From the NCBI GenBank assembly GCA_015956445.1, contig WIUZ02000003.1, positions 2,657,653-2,721,652 on the forward strand: a stretch of 64,000 bases of DNA, written 5' to 3'. Below are positions 1 to 12,118 of this stretch, piece after piece. Both the position numbers and the translations under genes were made by a program. Within the stretch, counting starts at the first letter, position 1, and every line of letters begins with the position of its first letter. The notes under the pieces were generated by a model. The model was not told the DNA's origin and did not search any database. It was given only the letters and a program-made list of their open reading frames with translations. Origin of the DNA: Thelephora terrestris (taxonomy: Eukaryota > Basidiomycota > Agaricomycetes > Thelephorales > Thelephoraceae).

Positions 1-1809
1 AGTTGCATCTGGCCAAAGGAGAGTTTTTGATCCCAGGTCTCATCGATACTCATACTGTACGTGCTCTTGATCGTCAGTCCTAAGCGATTTGACCGAGCTG
101 TGTGTGTGGACAATTCACGAACAGCATGCCCCGCAATTCCCCAATCTTGGAGCAGGTCAAGAGTACGAACTCTTGCAGTGGCTCGACAACGTTGTCTTCC
201 CTATGGAAGCCAATTTCAAGGACGTGGATTTTGCCACGAAGGCGTATAACAGAATCGTGGAACGTGTTATCGATGCAGGGGTACGTGCCGGCTGCTCCCT
301 GTCTCCCTCCCTTCCTCGTGGACTTTGGTCGCCCTTGCTCGGCCAGGCACAAGACGCCATGCGTCACATGGTCTTCTTCACCCCACACGTCACCCATCAT
401 TTGCCATACATAATTGAGATACTACCGACTGACGTTTAGCCCATCGTTCTGGACTACAGACCACAACTTGCTGCTATTACGGGTCATTGCATCGAGATGC
501 TACCAAGGAGCTCGCTAAGATAGCACACAAATTTGGTGCGTTGACCTCAAACATTTCGGATGCGCACGCCAGTTGTTGACTCTTTTCGTTTAGGTCAACG
601 AGCATTCGTCGGGGTGAGCGCATCCTTCTCGTCTCCTGTCTTGCGGTAATCCTGATTCTCGTTTTTTCGTGATAGAAATGCAACATGGATCGAAAATCTC
701 CACCTTACTACATCGAGCGAACCGAAGAGTCGGTACCACATACCAAAGAGCTGATAAAATGCATCAGGGAGCTCTCCCCTTCCAAAGGTCCGTTCCACGG
801 TGCGGTTCCTTGACCCTCTAAATCTCATCTGGAAACTTTTGTAGATGGCTCCCCCTACGTTTATCCTATACTCACCCCCAGATTTGCTATCTCGACGACG
901 GATAAATTGCTCGAGGAACTTCGCGATTTCGCCGACTCAGATCCTACCCTTGCCATCCAAACACACATTTCCGAGAACCCCGCCGAGGTCGCAGAGGTGA
1001 AGGAACTATTTGATTACCTCTCAAAACCAGGAAACCCGATAACATACGCCGGGGTGTACGATCACTTCCATCTCTTGAGGGGTAACACCATCCTTGCGCA
1101 CGCGGTCCACTTGGAAGAAAAGGAGTTGAAGCTGATCAAGGAGAGGGAAGCCGGGATAAGCCATTGCCCAACGAGTAACTTTAACTTGACCAGCGGGATG
1201 GCCAAGGTCGGGGATATGTTAGACAGGGGAATCAAGGTTGGTCTCGTGCTACTTCTACGTTCTTCCCTGACTTGAATTCTTCCTCAGGTCGGGCTCGGAA
1301 CTGACGTCGGAGGCGGATTCGCGCCTTCAATCCTAAGAACCATTCAAGATGCATCGATCGCCGCCAAAGTCGTGGCTCTTACGTCCCCTATCAAATCGCC
1401 GGATCCAGACTCGTTCGCGTCAAAACCGCTAAAGATAGCAACGTTGTTCTGGCTAGCCACACTTGGAGGCGCACAGGTGTGTAATCTGGAGCACAAGATC
1501 GGGAGTCTGGAAGTTGGGAAATCGTTCGACGCGATCGTTGTCGACATCCGCAACACCCACCGTCATTCGCATCATCAGGAAGTCTCCCCGCTCAACCCGA
1601 ACATCTGGGGCGTGGGAGACGACCTCGAGCTTGGCCTCGATATCAGGAGACGTAATGATGGCGAGGACGTTGACGATGAGGAGAAGTTGAAGCAAGAGCT
1701 GGATGCCATGCTTGAGAGGCTCATGTTCTGTGGGGATGATAGGAACCTGAGGAGGGTCTACGTTCAAGGACGCTGGATAGGTGGAACCGAACATCGGAGG
1801 AGGGATTGA
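1..1809 (+). CDS. Guanine deaminase, 3' part of gene
   Basis: Guanine deaminase hydrolyses guanine to xanthine and ammonia in purine salvage, in the cytosol. The start lies before the window; the first visible exon encodes FLIPGLIDTHT, the N-terminal metal-binding HxH region of the amidohydrolase fold (the second His is lost at an exon edge). Later exons encode CCYYGS, MDRKSPPYYIE, QTHISENPAEV (metal-ligand His), HCPTSNFNL and GLGTDVGGGFAPS with the catalytic Asp. All are typical of eukaryotic guanine deaminases. At least five short introns are visible (near 280-445, 532-595, 614-677, 795-844, 1239-1288). The C-terminal tail carries an acidic/Lys insertion and ends at TGA 1807-1809. Introns were placed by eye, so exon edges may be off by a few bases. 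No disabling change was seen. Confidence 0.9.
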
Positions 1810-3434
1810 TCTTCAAATCGTCGCGATGGGAGCCTATCTGCCTATCTGTGCCTACGTCAGGTTACGTCGACTGTCCGGACTAGCCCGTTTGCGACGTGGA
1901 CGTACACGTCGTATGTAAGGATCTCGTAGTGGGTACAGATTGCTTGATCTCGCCTGAATCTTGACGCCAATGCAGTAATTCACGCCACGCAATAAAAACC
2001 GGTTGATTGTCTCTATATATTCTCGTGTGCGTAATTTGACGGCCGGCGCTGCGCCACCGGCGATATCAGGACACGAAGTTACGAACTCTCCCTGTCTTCC
2101 CTGCCACCGACGCGCCCCACCACCGGGGTGGGATCGGGATTCGGGTGTGTAAAAGCCCCCCGAGCGGGTGTCGCTCCCGGCGATCCCTTTAAACGTCGCG
2201 TGGAAGCGAGCATCGTGGGATCCGGGGCCACAGCAAGAACAAAAGTGGTTTATCCGTGGATACCCACGAGGTTCACTTTTTGCCTGAAACCCCCTTACGG
2301 CCGGAAGTAGTGACTATACCAGGCGCCGACTCCGGTGTTGGGCTGAATCATGAAGAGAAGATCCGGACCGGTAAATTCTACCGGCTCGGGAGCCGAACGT
2401 TCTCACGGTTGCTCGTCATCGCAGATTCGATCGTTGCTAACTCGGGGGGCATAGACGAAAAACAGTAGATTCGATGGATCATTATAAGTTAGCCACAGCG
2501 TATTCTTGCTTCAACGTGACAACAAAAGAAGGAACGAAACCTCGCACTCGCACGAACCCTTGATCAAGCCTCCATTCATGCACCACCCTGGCATCCTCCA
2601 ACGCCCCACTCCTCCCTTCCACGACAGCCCCAAAGGCAAACTTGATTCCGTCTCATCGCGGTGGTGGCCAAAACGCCCCCCCTCCCGATGTACTTCGGTG
2701 TGTCGATGGTATAAACTACCGAACCAATCTCTGAATCTCGGGCCGGTAGTGTTGAGGGATGCCATCTTCCTCGTTCGGAGAGAAGGGCAAGTTCATTTTT
2801 TGTAGGGCTCAACAAAGCCTCGGGAGAGGTTATATGCAATGCTAGAGATACCAAGGCGGCAACGACAAACCCTGACGGAGCTCGTATTTACGACTTCCTG
2901 GAGGATCGCTGAGAGATGTTAGAAGCTGCCTGTCTCAAAACAATGGAAATAAAAAGCCTTTGCGCTCCCCAATCAACCCCATCTTGGCGAAAAAAAGGGG
3001 TAACTGTCGTTCGAACGGGGTATGGGCGGTAAAAGCTGGCCATATATAAAGCAGCCGACGAATTTTAGCAGACGGCGCCCATCGCGAACAGATGAGGAAC
3101 CGCTGAACATCTGAACAGTTTTTGTTGAAACGCAACAAAGGCCAAAGCAGTGTCCGATAAGCGCACGTATGCCCTTACTCCGAAGGCGAAAATACAAAGA
3201 AATATTCTGGCAACAATTTGGAGGCACGTTCCAGTGGTCACCGGTCACCGTTTACCAACCTTCTATTCTAATGCTCAAACCTGTTCGGGTTCCAAGGCTG
3301 TGATGTGGGCGCAGTCTGACCTGAGTAACCCCCCCTCGAGGACATAATCAGCCGAGATCACATACAGGCCTTCTCCATCCCAGTTGTCGAGTACTAAAAT
3401 TACAGGCTTGCTCCAACATGAGCGCAAGAAAATG
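1810..3434. other. Intergenic stretch, no firm gene
   Basis: Between the guanine deaminase stop and the glutamine-synthetase-like stop (both genes converge here) there are only short open frames on both strands. A minus-strand stretch near 2511-2830 has locally protein-like composition (EEDGIPQHYRPEIQRLV) but is broken by stops and frame changes. I recognise no family. It could be a decayed gene. Confidence 0.5.
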
Positions 3435-5681
3435 TTAGACAAGTTCCAAGTATCGTTCCACTATGTCAAACGTTCGGTTAGCGACTCTGCATCAAACGCG
3501 AGGAGAGGCTGTCGCAGACCGGAAACGAACCTTCCCAATTTGTGACCGCGGAATTCCACACCCCAACCTCATGCTCCCTCGTCCCTCCAAAATGCTCCAC
3601 AAACTCGTCTCCGAAAACCTCCCTCGCAACGCTTCCTTGCCTCATCATGCGGATCGTCGCGGCTTCAAGCGACCGGGGTAGCATAGTAACCTACGAAAAC
3701 AAAAAAAAACAGAGCATCTAGACACCCTCCAGACGAACGAACAGTGAAGTGGCCAGCACACCTTTCCGGATTTTTTATCCTCCGGCGTCATCTGCGTCAC
3801 AGGCACCACATCCAACTCGAGTTTCTTCTCGATACCCCTCAATCCCAACGCAAAAATTGCGCTCAAGGCAAAGTATGGGTTCATATCCGCCCCCGGTACA
3901 CGGACCTCAAAGCGTGTGGCAGAAGGTGGAACGGACGGTGGCGAGATGATCCGAACTGATCCTGCGCGGGAGTCATACCCGTAAGTCACGGCGTTGGGGG
4001 CCCAGAAAGCATCTCCGCCGACAAGCCGTTTGTATCCATTGATCGTAGGAACGAACTAGAAATAAGATATATATGTCAGTTGGACGAAGTCCTGCTCTGA
4101 AGGACGTATATATCATACGAGAGGTAAGACTAAGAGTTCACTCGTTAGCATCCATCTTGTGCACTCATGGAAAACCTCACCGTCCGGGAGACCGTCTAGA
4201 ATACCAGCCAAGAAATACTCCGCAACCTCGCTGATAAACTTGGTGTCGTCATACTTAGCACCTTCGCGACCTTTGCCGGTTTCTGATCCAGGGAACGCAA
4301 AGATGTTCTTACCCTCCGAGTCTCTCAGGGACACGTGAATGTGTCTAGCACCCACCGGTGAGCGAACACAGAAGAAGTGGTAATAGCGACTGACCCGCTA
4401 CAACCTGGGAGCTGAGAGCATGCTACGTCAAGTTGGTGATGACGGATTATGGTACGCGAGCTCACATTTGCCCAAGGTTTCGCCATAAAACTTGGAGTGA
4501 TTCCGTGCTTCATCCCGACACTCTTCGCCAGGAACTTGAACAGAATAGCATTATCAGCTATTCGCAACACAGGCTGATAAGCCAGGGCCGTCTCGTATAC
4601 TCCCGGGCCTGTCTCCGTATCTAGAAACTAGAGATGAGGATCACACAGGGAAATAAAGAGGGTGGAGCGTACGGTGAGCCTCGATGGCGACATCGAACTT
4701 TTCTGCAACATCAAAGATATCGTGGAAATATGTGGTATTCAGCTGGGTTCTGAGAAGGGAGTACCCGTGCACTACCTCGAATCAGCGAAGGTTCCGAGGG
4801 TGTAAGTATCCTGGAAGAGCAACTCACTTCCTGGTGTTAAGGGATCGAGGTTCGTGAAATTCTTCTCGGCTAGGGTGTGAGGCGTTTCTAGAAGCCCATT
4901 AGTACAAGACCTTGCCGATCCCTAGTTTCCATTACCTTTGAATTGGAAATACTTCCCTCGACGAATAAGTGAAAGCCCCACAATGTGAACGATAGCATAC
5001 TCACCTCATATTCGCAACCTGCCATCGGGGTCCATCCTGAAGCTTCAGCCTTCTTTGCTACAAGTGACACAACCCCGCGTGGGCACACAGATAAGGGTTT
5101 GCGGGTGTCAGGGTCCAAGAAAGACACGAGGAAGAAAGGGACATTGTTTTCCCAGGGTATCCTTCGGTACGTTGAGAGGTCGATCTCGGCAATCACATCT
5201 CTGTAACCGTTCGCCTTAGTTGAGATCAGCAATTCTCGGGAATAGACAGCGTCGTGGATGTCCCATCCGCTGTTCGATAGTAAGAGCTTCAGTCTAGAGA
5301 TCTTGGAGCATCACAATAGACTGACAACACGACGCTGCAGAATCCAAAGCCGTTGGAAGATACGGCACTCAGGAATTTGTCCTTGGACTAGATGCAGTGC
5401 AAGCGTAAGATGTGGCGTCGGACGGCGGAAACTATTCAGTATTGTACCATGAACTTTCCACGAAGTACCCCATCGACTACCGTGAACAAATCAGCGCATG
5501 CGGAAGGCCGGGAGCATCTATCGCGGCTGTACCATCGATCCCTATGGCTTCGTTATCCTACGGTTGAGACAACCCAAGCACACGACCTACCCGCGACCTT
5601 GACTTTGTTATCATTCATCAACAAGTTCTTCAAGTCCTCCGCGGTTTTGGGGGCATTGGCCGTCGCAGGAAGACTGGCCAT
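3435..5681 (-). CDS. Glutamine synthetase-like protein (GS catalytic domain)
   Basis: A class-I-type glutamine synthetase catalytic-domain protein. The family ligates ammonia or an amine to glutamate using ATP, although many fungal members have unproven substrates. ATG at 5681 gives MASLPATANAPKTAEDLK. Downstream exons give VDGVLRGKFM and SKDKFLSAVSSNGFGFCSVV, then ISTKANGYRDVIAEIDLSTY, PMAGCEYE (metal-binding ExE), PSFMAKPW, ARHIHVSLRD (metal-ligand His), FAFPGSE, and GSVRIISPPS with NPYFALSAIFALGL. The C-terminus is LPRSLEAATIRMMRQGSVAR ... NWE, spliced to VERYLELV and TAA at 3437-3435. There are about nine short introns. No nonsense change was seen. FluG-like fusion is unlikely because no amidohydrolase domain precedes it. 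The gene is divergent from the WD40 gene at 5851, with only about 170 bp between the start codons, suggesting a shared promoter region. Confidence 0.88.
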
Positions 5682-5850
5682 GGTAACCTTGGTCTGTTAT
5701 CGGGAAACAGAACGCAAGATCGTGGTGGTAGAAGAAATCCGAAACCCGCAGTGACCCGAGAACCCTGTGATTACTTCCGATCGTGGGCAATGATGCAATG
5801 ATGCCGTGCACAATCGGTGCACACGAATCAGTCGAACGAAGGTTTTAATC

Positions 5851-7398
5851 ATGGACACCCAGTCTTCGACCTCAACCACAACCTTGACCCCGCCGGAGTT
5901 GAAGCTCTCACTACGCACTCCTGCGGCAGCGTCCGCTCTGGCGTTTGGGAAAGGGAACTACCTTGCTGTGGGTTCAGGTGAATGTTCAGGTCTGACTACT
6001 CGCTACCGCAACCATCTCACGCTGTTTTTGTGAAAGACGATGGCTCTCTCAGACTCTACAACCTACCGGAAACAAGGGTCCTCAAGGCCGTGAGGGGCTT
6101 AGGATCGGATGTCTCGTCTATAGCCTGGCTGCACCCTCCGGGAGCGGATATCGGAAACGTCTTAGTCGCTGCCGGACCAAAGGTCTGCCAGTGTCAGCCA
6201 TCCGTTAAGGTTGTGATTAACGCCATATATCGGCGTACTTAGATCTTCCTTTTTGGCCTGGATGCCCCCTCCATGATACGAGACCCTTCACAGTCCCTTA
6301 TTTTATTGGACGACATAATTGATTCGGACGATATTTTCAACGAGGTGATCGCGGTTTATGGGCCACGTAAGAACATGTCTGATCCTTCCGTTGGTTTAGC
6401 TAGATAGACATCAGTGCAAACGGGAAACTTTTGGCATTTTCTTGCGATAGGGGTCTCGTTGGTGTCATCGACCTCTCGACAAAGCGGGCCACGAAAATGA
6501 GGACCTCGCACACCAATGTAGGTCTCGCCCCTCGTGCGGAATCTATTTTATTGATTTGTATCCACAAGATCTGCGGCGCTGTGAGATTCATTCCCAATAG
6601 GCCAAGTGAGATTCTCAGCGCGGGGTATGACTCGGTCCTTTTACACTTTGATATCACCCAAGGATCCGTGCTTTCGAGATTTGACATCGGTAGGGACTCG
6701 ATGGCTGTAAATGATTCTTTACTCATCTTCTCCCCAGACGGCCTTCCACCCTCGAGCACGGTATCAATGTCGCCCCCTTTCGTCCATTGTATAGCCTTTT
6801 CCGAACATGGCGCTGCGGCTGCGAGCACAGCCGATGGACGTGTGTGGATTGGGAGGGGCGGCGATAAGTCAATCCCGTCAAAGAAGAAGCGTATCAGAAA
6901 GTGGGAGGGACTGAGGGAAGATGCGGGAAACTGGGTCAGCCTGGCTGAAGGACCCGTGGTGTCAGTGTGAGTCAAGGGTCTTCCCTAGCCCAGATTTAAG
7001 CCCATTGAGAACTACCATCACAGGGACTTTACAACCTCGGAAAGCTTCGTGGCGTGTACGCTGCTGGGTTCGTTGTCCCAGTACAAGGTTGGCGCCGGGT
7101 CAACGGAGGGCGGGATAGTCTGGTCCAGGGACGTGGAACAGCTGGAGAAAGTCAATTGCATGCGGACAAACGGGGCGTTCATTGTAGTAGGTGGGTTCTC
7201 AAATGGCGGAAAGGGACTCGTTGAAGTGTACGGAGTGTAAAACTTGCTAGCAAGCCCGACAAGAGCAAATCTCTAAAAACTGGCGAGGATGAGCCGTCGA
7301 AGTTGTTGTCTTTCACGCACGATTCTGAGAGTGTGTGCCAAGTCAAGTTCCTATCTGCGTCTTCCTGTTCACAGGTTGAAGACGAACATAGACGATAA
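5851..7398 (+). CDS. WD40-repeat protein (WDR53-like size)
   Basis: A small beta-propeller protein, probably a protein-interaction scaffold. ATG at 5851 begins MDTQSSTSTTTLTPPELKLS, followed by blade-like segments: ALAFGKGNYLAVGS, DDGSLRLYNLPETRVLKAV, LLAFSCDRGLVGVIDLSTKR, IPNRPSEILSAGYDSVLLHF and a long AFSEHGAAAASTADGRVWIG segment. After DFTTSESFVACTLLGSLSQY comes VVGGFSNGGKGLVEVYGV and a stop at 7238-7240. A last blade-like segment, KLLSFTHDSESVCQVKFLS, lies in another frame at 7251-7398. It joins in frame if 7237-7250 (14 nt, GT...AG) is removed. Either a frameshift or mis-sequencing explains this, or the gene ends at 7240. There are about five ordinary introns. The exact orthologue is uncertain; overall length and blade count resemble WDR53. 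Confidence 0.75.
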
Positions 7399-7859
7399 GC
7401 GTTACTGCTTCGAATCAGTCAAAGGACGTGTAAGCTCTGTCGCCGAACGTCGAGGCTTACCTCCCCTCGATGGAAGTTTGTCCACCACGAATGTGTAGCA
7501 CCACGGATGCCAGTTATGGTTTTGTTCATCAGGAAAAGTCTCAGCAGCTACGCGGCTCTAGGCGATGCTATCTGACGCTATTCACACGTATAGCTGTTTA
7601 GCCGTGTTAGCCATCAACTTGAGATCAGCTAACCTTTCACGTCAGAGACTTTCGCACGTGTGGTGGGCGTCTGATAGTTAAGATTTTGCGTGTGCAGGCC
7701 CTTGGTCGGTTTGGAGCAGGATCGGTATGTTATTGACGCAGCCGCTCGAAATCTTGATGATTTGCTTGTTGCATAACATTCATTGAGCAAGCCAGATATT
7801 ATTACACAATCCACAAAGTACATAGGGTTGTTAAAAGGAAGTGAGATTTCTGCAAATAG
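7399..7859. other. Intergenic, nothing recognised
   Basis: Short open frames only. It separates the WD40 gene from the 3' end of the ATPase relic on the opposite strand. No repeat, RNA gene or clear promoter was seen. Confidence 0.5.
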
Positions 7860-9125
7860 TCATGCATGTTCTAACATGTGAAGGAGAGGGGGAACAGTCC
7901 AATAAACACGACGATAATGAAAGACCAATTGTTGAGGATACCCTCGAATATGTTGAGCCGGTTGTCGAGCCTCCAACATTGACCGAGTTGAATATTTGAG
8001 CAAAGACGAAGGTGTTGAACACGATGGTGATAACGATCTCATCACCGGTCCAAACCGAGGATCGAGTGGCCGAGGAAGTGGAAGATGAGGATGATGGCGA
8101 CCTGGTAGATCGACTGCCCAAGGATCATTTTGATCATGTCGGCAATGAAGAGTCGTGTTCCACGGGTTTCTGACATCCGGTCTAGAGAGATTCCGAGGTG
8201 GGGTTGGCGGCAAGGGCGAGAGCGGCGAAGGTATCCATGATGATGTTGATCCAGAGAGAGCGGAGGGTCTCGACAAGTATCTTCTTATCCTCTGGAGAAG
8301 AGCGGGCCAGAACCTGGAGACGAGGGACGACTTCGGTACGCTCCTTTGGATTGAGAGCGCGGAAAACAGGACCTTCTATGATTATTCCGCCTGCAGTTTA
8401 AATCCCACATTGAGTGGCGATCGAGCAAACGGTCAATGTTGTCTCCGATCCACATCTTGACGGTGACTCCAGCGCGGCGGTAGGAAGCGACGGCATCGCG
8501 GACGCCAGGACGAAGGGGGTCCCCGATGCCGATGATGGCCACCGGGATCGTTGAAGTCTCGATACCACAACGCGATGGTCAACATCTGGTTGGCGTAGAA
8601 GCTGATCGTTCTCGAGATGTTGTCCTTTGTAGTCTCGTTGATAGCCTTGGTCTCGATCCTGGAGTTGGGGTCTTGTGGTTTATCCGCGTGCTTAGAGGCG
8701 ACAACATGCCGGGTGTATTTCTTGGTGAGAATTTCTGAGGCGCCTTGGAGAAACAGACGGTAGCGGCCGGAACGAAGGCGGATAAACACGCCCATGGCCT
8801 TCCGTTCGCTGGAAAAGGGGATCATTTGGACAATCTCCGCCGAATCATGAGTGTGCTTCCAGTTATCCCAGCCGAGATCCTTAGTGAACTGGAGAAAAGC
8901 TGTCTCGGTCTTGGATCCGACGAGGACAGTACCCCCTTGGTTTCCGGGTCGATGTCCTCAAAGGCGGTGGAATTGATCGCATCCAGCGATACCCATCGAG
9001 AAGCCGACGTTGGCTGTCTTGAGGGCAGAAACATCGTTCGTACCGTCGCTGGTAATGCCAGCAATCTCGCCGAGTGACTGGAGGGTCTCGACTAGGACGT
9101 TCTAGATGATATCTCTAAGGGAGAA
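7860..9125 (-). pseudogene. Scrambled PMCA-type Ca2+-ATPase relic
   Basis: Fragments of a plasma-membrane-type P-type calcium ATPase read on the minus strand, but out of order and out of frame. Reading 5' to 3', the hinge motif GITSDGTNDVSALKTANVGF comes first (about 9065-8995). It is followed by the N-domain segments INSTAFEDIDPETKG, PFSSERKAMGVF, GASEILTKKYTRHV, ALWYRDF and GDPLRPGVRDAVASYRRAGV. Then comes EGPVFRALNPKERTEVVPRL, leading to ILVETLRSL joined directly to WINIIMDTFAALALA and membrane segments ending HMLEHA at 7860. In an intact pump the hinge lies between VETLRSL and WINIIMDT. Here that block is missing from its place and a copy sits upstream. The DKTGTLT phosphorylation site is not seen. 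Several frame changes and stops confirm a pseudogene. Confidence 0.8.
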
Positions 9126-9425
9126 TGTGCATTGACCGCCGATCCCAAGGACTGAATTGCCAACTTGTGGGCTTTTCAGGGGAGAAAAGAGAGTTGGCGG
9201 ATGTGAGGATGCTTGTCATCAGTCAGGGCGATGGATAACGTTCGGGCGTAACAGTTCCCACGGTCGCCACATCTCCCCGCACAACGTCGACCGATGGACC
9301 ACCGCGTACAATTTAAAATCCAAACTCTGTTGTGCCCCTGGCTTGGTCGGGAAGATAAGGTCTGCTGATGTGAGCCATGAACGACATCTCGCTTTGTCAA
9401 GGCGCTGACCCCACAACCACAACAG

Positions 9426-9923
9426 GAAGGGCGTAAGCTGTTTTGGGCCTACATTGGGGGGCTGTCCATTCAAAGTGACTATAGCGTCGTGCAGGACTGG
9501 ATCAACCAGTTGCTCGAGCCAAGTGAGAAGCGAGTGAAGAATGAGCCGCTTCCAGTTAGCATTCATTCTCCTCTTCCCCAACAGATCGGTGCTCCGCCGA
9601 ACATCGCAGAGTCTAGCCGGCATCAGTTGTTCGGCCAGTTTGGTAACACACCAACCTTCTCGCAACCCAGCCCTCGTCCCGTCCAGCCCCCTCCTTACAT
9701 CCCTGGGAATGTTGGGTCCCCGGGTGTTGGCATGTGCGCCCTTTCATGCGGCCTGGAACTTCCCAACCGCCGCCCCCGGCGACCAAGCCCCCGCCGCTTC
9801 CACCCACCCCCAGCGGACAACAGATCTCATACTTGCCCTTGTCTTCCATACAGCGTGCTTCTAGGCTTGATTGCGGTAGCTATTTATTTAAATTACACTT
9901 GGAATCCACCTCAGGCAATATAA
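9426..9923 (+). pseudogene. Possible RNase III fragment
   Basis: An open segment preceded by a good intron end (CTGAC then ACAACAG) reads EGRKLFWAYIGGLSIQSDYS then VVQDWINQLLEP. This resembles the AYxGGL...VxxWI helix pair at the end of fungal RNase III catalytic domains. What follows (SSRHQLFGQFGNTPTFSQPS, then proline-rich sequence) shows no double-stranded-RNA-binding domain. No upstream NERLEFLGD-like signature was found in the 9,100-9,400 region. It may be a decayed or rearranged copy. It abuts the 3' end of the Plavaka gene on the other strand. The call rests on one motif and could be wrong. Confidence 0.35.
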
Positions 9924-12118
9924 TACATGTGTCTATCTGAGAATTGGTTAAGGTAGAACGTGCTACACTCTTCGAGCACGTTGACTGATGTCCAGTGCTC
10001 CGGAACGTTGGGTCCAAACTTGGGGATGAGATGGATGCTGCGCCTAATGGAGGATAGAGGTACAACACTCGTGATGCGTTCTTGGCCATCGAATGCGTGG
10101 TTGACCTTCAGCATCCTGTGATTGGGATCTGGCGCCGTGAATTTCGTGAACCACTCGACATATGCAAGATGTTCGTCTTCAGCCCCCGGTAATGCAAAAA
10201 TCACCCGGACTTGCCCCACCTGGTGCCCTCCATGTAAATCAGCTCGCGGTCTACGTTACTGAGGTAAGGGACCCACCTCGCAGCCCATTTTCGCTCTCCC
10301 CATTTGGCTCAACACTTAGAAGTGCTGTGTCAAAGCGTGCACCAATCAAAGCCCTTCGTCTTGACCGATGTTCAGGCCGTGCATGGATCGCATCCAACGT
10401 GGTGAACTTTGACTGCCCCAAGTCCGTAGCAACAGTGAACTTGAGTCTGTGGTAGACAGGTACCGATGTGAAGGGGAGATCCATAAATACGATCTTGTTC
10501 TCGACTTGATTTTTGGTGAGGCGAGTGCCCGTGTGTCGTGAAATGACGAGATGTCGGAGAAGCGCTTCCCGAAAGAACTTCGCGCCGTAATTTTTGACAA
10601 GGTCGGCCAAGTCCACAGCCCGGACAGATGGCCACTTTGTGATTGTCGGTGTTCCGTTGAATTCCATGGACGTCGGTCGTAGTGCGCTGGTTGATTTTCC
10701 AGACTGCCAGTCAAGGTAGCTCTGATGTCGTAGGATCTTTTCCTTCCGTTCCAGCCAGAGTGTAATTTGGCTGTACTCATCTCGATGGTTCGTTGCCCGG
10801 TATGCGTCCTTCGCCAAGTTGATATGAAGCCGTTCCGTGTATTCTGTATTGTAATTGTCTGTCGTCCCAAAGAGTTGGATAGATTCAACGTAGTGTGCCA
10901 GGGAGTGTAATTTGGGGAGGTTGAAGTTCTCCCGGATGCCAAGGTCGACAAATATATGTTTGTTCTTGTGAAACTGCTCCAGTGATTGTTTTAAGAGGCG
11001 AAGGGTCTTGGAGGTGTGTAGCGGATACTGAGCAAGGTATAGGAAGTCGAGGAGGGAGCGGACACATTTGATAAGGGGTAGGGGAGATCTTCCGTCTGGA
11101 AGTTTCAAGTCGATGATTAGCCCAAGGAGGATTCGGCACATATCCGCATGCTCTTTCCCGGTTAGACGGGAAAATGACGAGAGTCCCTTTGAAAATGCGC
11201 GGATGTTGTGATTTGGGGGGAGGCACTTAGTACGCGCATCAATTTCCTTCTGACCAAAGGCGGCCGTGACCCAAGATATGAGGTGCTTCATCACGCCTTG
11301 ATATAGTTGGTGCAGGACGTCAGGCGTAATGGCGAGATAGACGTCCGAGTATGGGAGTGATTCCCAAAACGGATGAACGATTGGTTTGATCCCGGCCTCA
11401 GCGCATTTGGACGCGTACCCGCCAGGATCATTTTCGAAGGTTGACAATGCATCCAGGACCTTTGTGAGATCTCGGAACTCATAGCGGTCTTCTAATTGTT
11501 CAAGTTCCCCACGTTTTGCAGGACACTTGGGACAGTCGCCAGATTTACATCCGGAAACAAGTACCTGTTCCGGGTAGTCACCGACAAAACAGGCAAAGAT
11601 GGGGAAGGTATGACGGGTGATGCCATCACCAGAAGTCATGGGAATCCCGGTTTCGCCTGCAGGTTTCAACGGTTCGGTCATCCGTGATACGCAATAGTGG
11701 AATAGATTTGCAACCATTCGACGGCGGGACGCTTTGTTCTGCACATGGTGAAGCGGGGTTGTTGGAAGATAGCCGAGGAGGATGTGAGTGCGCTGAGAGG
11801 GCTTCCGACGAAGTTCTTTTGGGATGTTGCCGATTGTCATGTATACTGGGTATGCTGATTTCGTCCCGAATGCAACCACTCGTGTCTTGTCAGAGGAGAT
11901 GAGGATTGGTATGATAGTGGCACCGGGGAAATTCTTTTCTAGTTCCCCCTAATGTATGTCAGAAATGAATTTCGTAGCAAATAATCTGACATACTTGGAG
12001 CTTCCACCACCATTTGCCAGTATGCATTTCCGAGTACATTCGGGTGTCCATTGCAGGGGTGGTATACTGTTTCTCTGGGGCATGGGCAAGAAATGGTGCA
12101 AGTTCAGGGTTGCCGTAC
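9911..12118 (-). CDS. Plavaka-type transposase, 5'-truncated
   Basis: Transposase of the Plavaka group, CACTA-like DNA transposons abundant in basidiomycetes. The main exon (11,9xx-10,251) reads VVAFGTKSAYPVYMTIGNIP, KELRRKPSQRTHILLGYLP, a CKSGDCPKC cysteine cluster and ITPDVLHQLYQGVMKHLISW. It continues with LPKLHSLAHYVESIQLFGTT, DNYNTEYTERLHI and AKDAYRATNHRDEYSQ, a block highly typical of the family. A short intron near 10,220-10,250 leads to the last exon (HLAYVEWFTKFTAPDPNHRM ... NVLEECSTFYLNQFSDRHMY) with its stop at 9911. The 5' side runs into the P1 palindrome at 12,118, so the N-terminal part is missing. No internal stop was noticed in the main exon. The copy cannot be complete, and its terminal inverted repeats were not identified. 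Confidence 0.85.

Noticed and set aside
2511-2854. Minus-strand frames with some protein-like text
   Set aside because: Stops and frame changes, and no recognisable family; left as possible decayed sequence.
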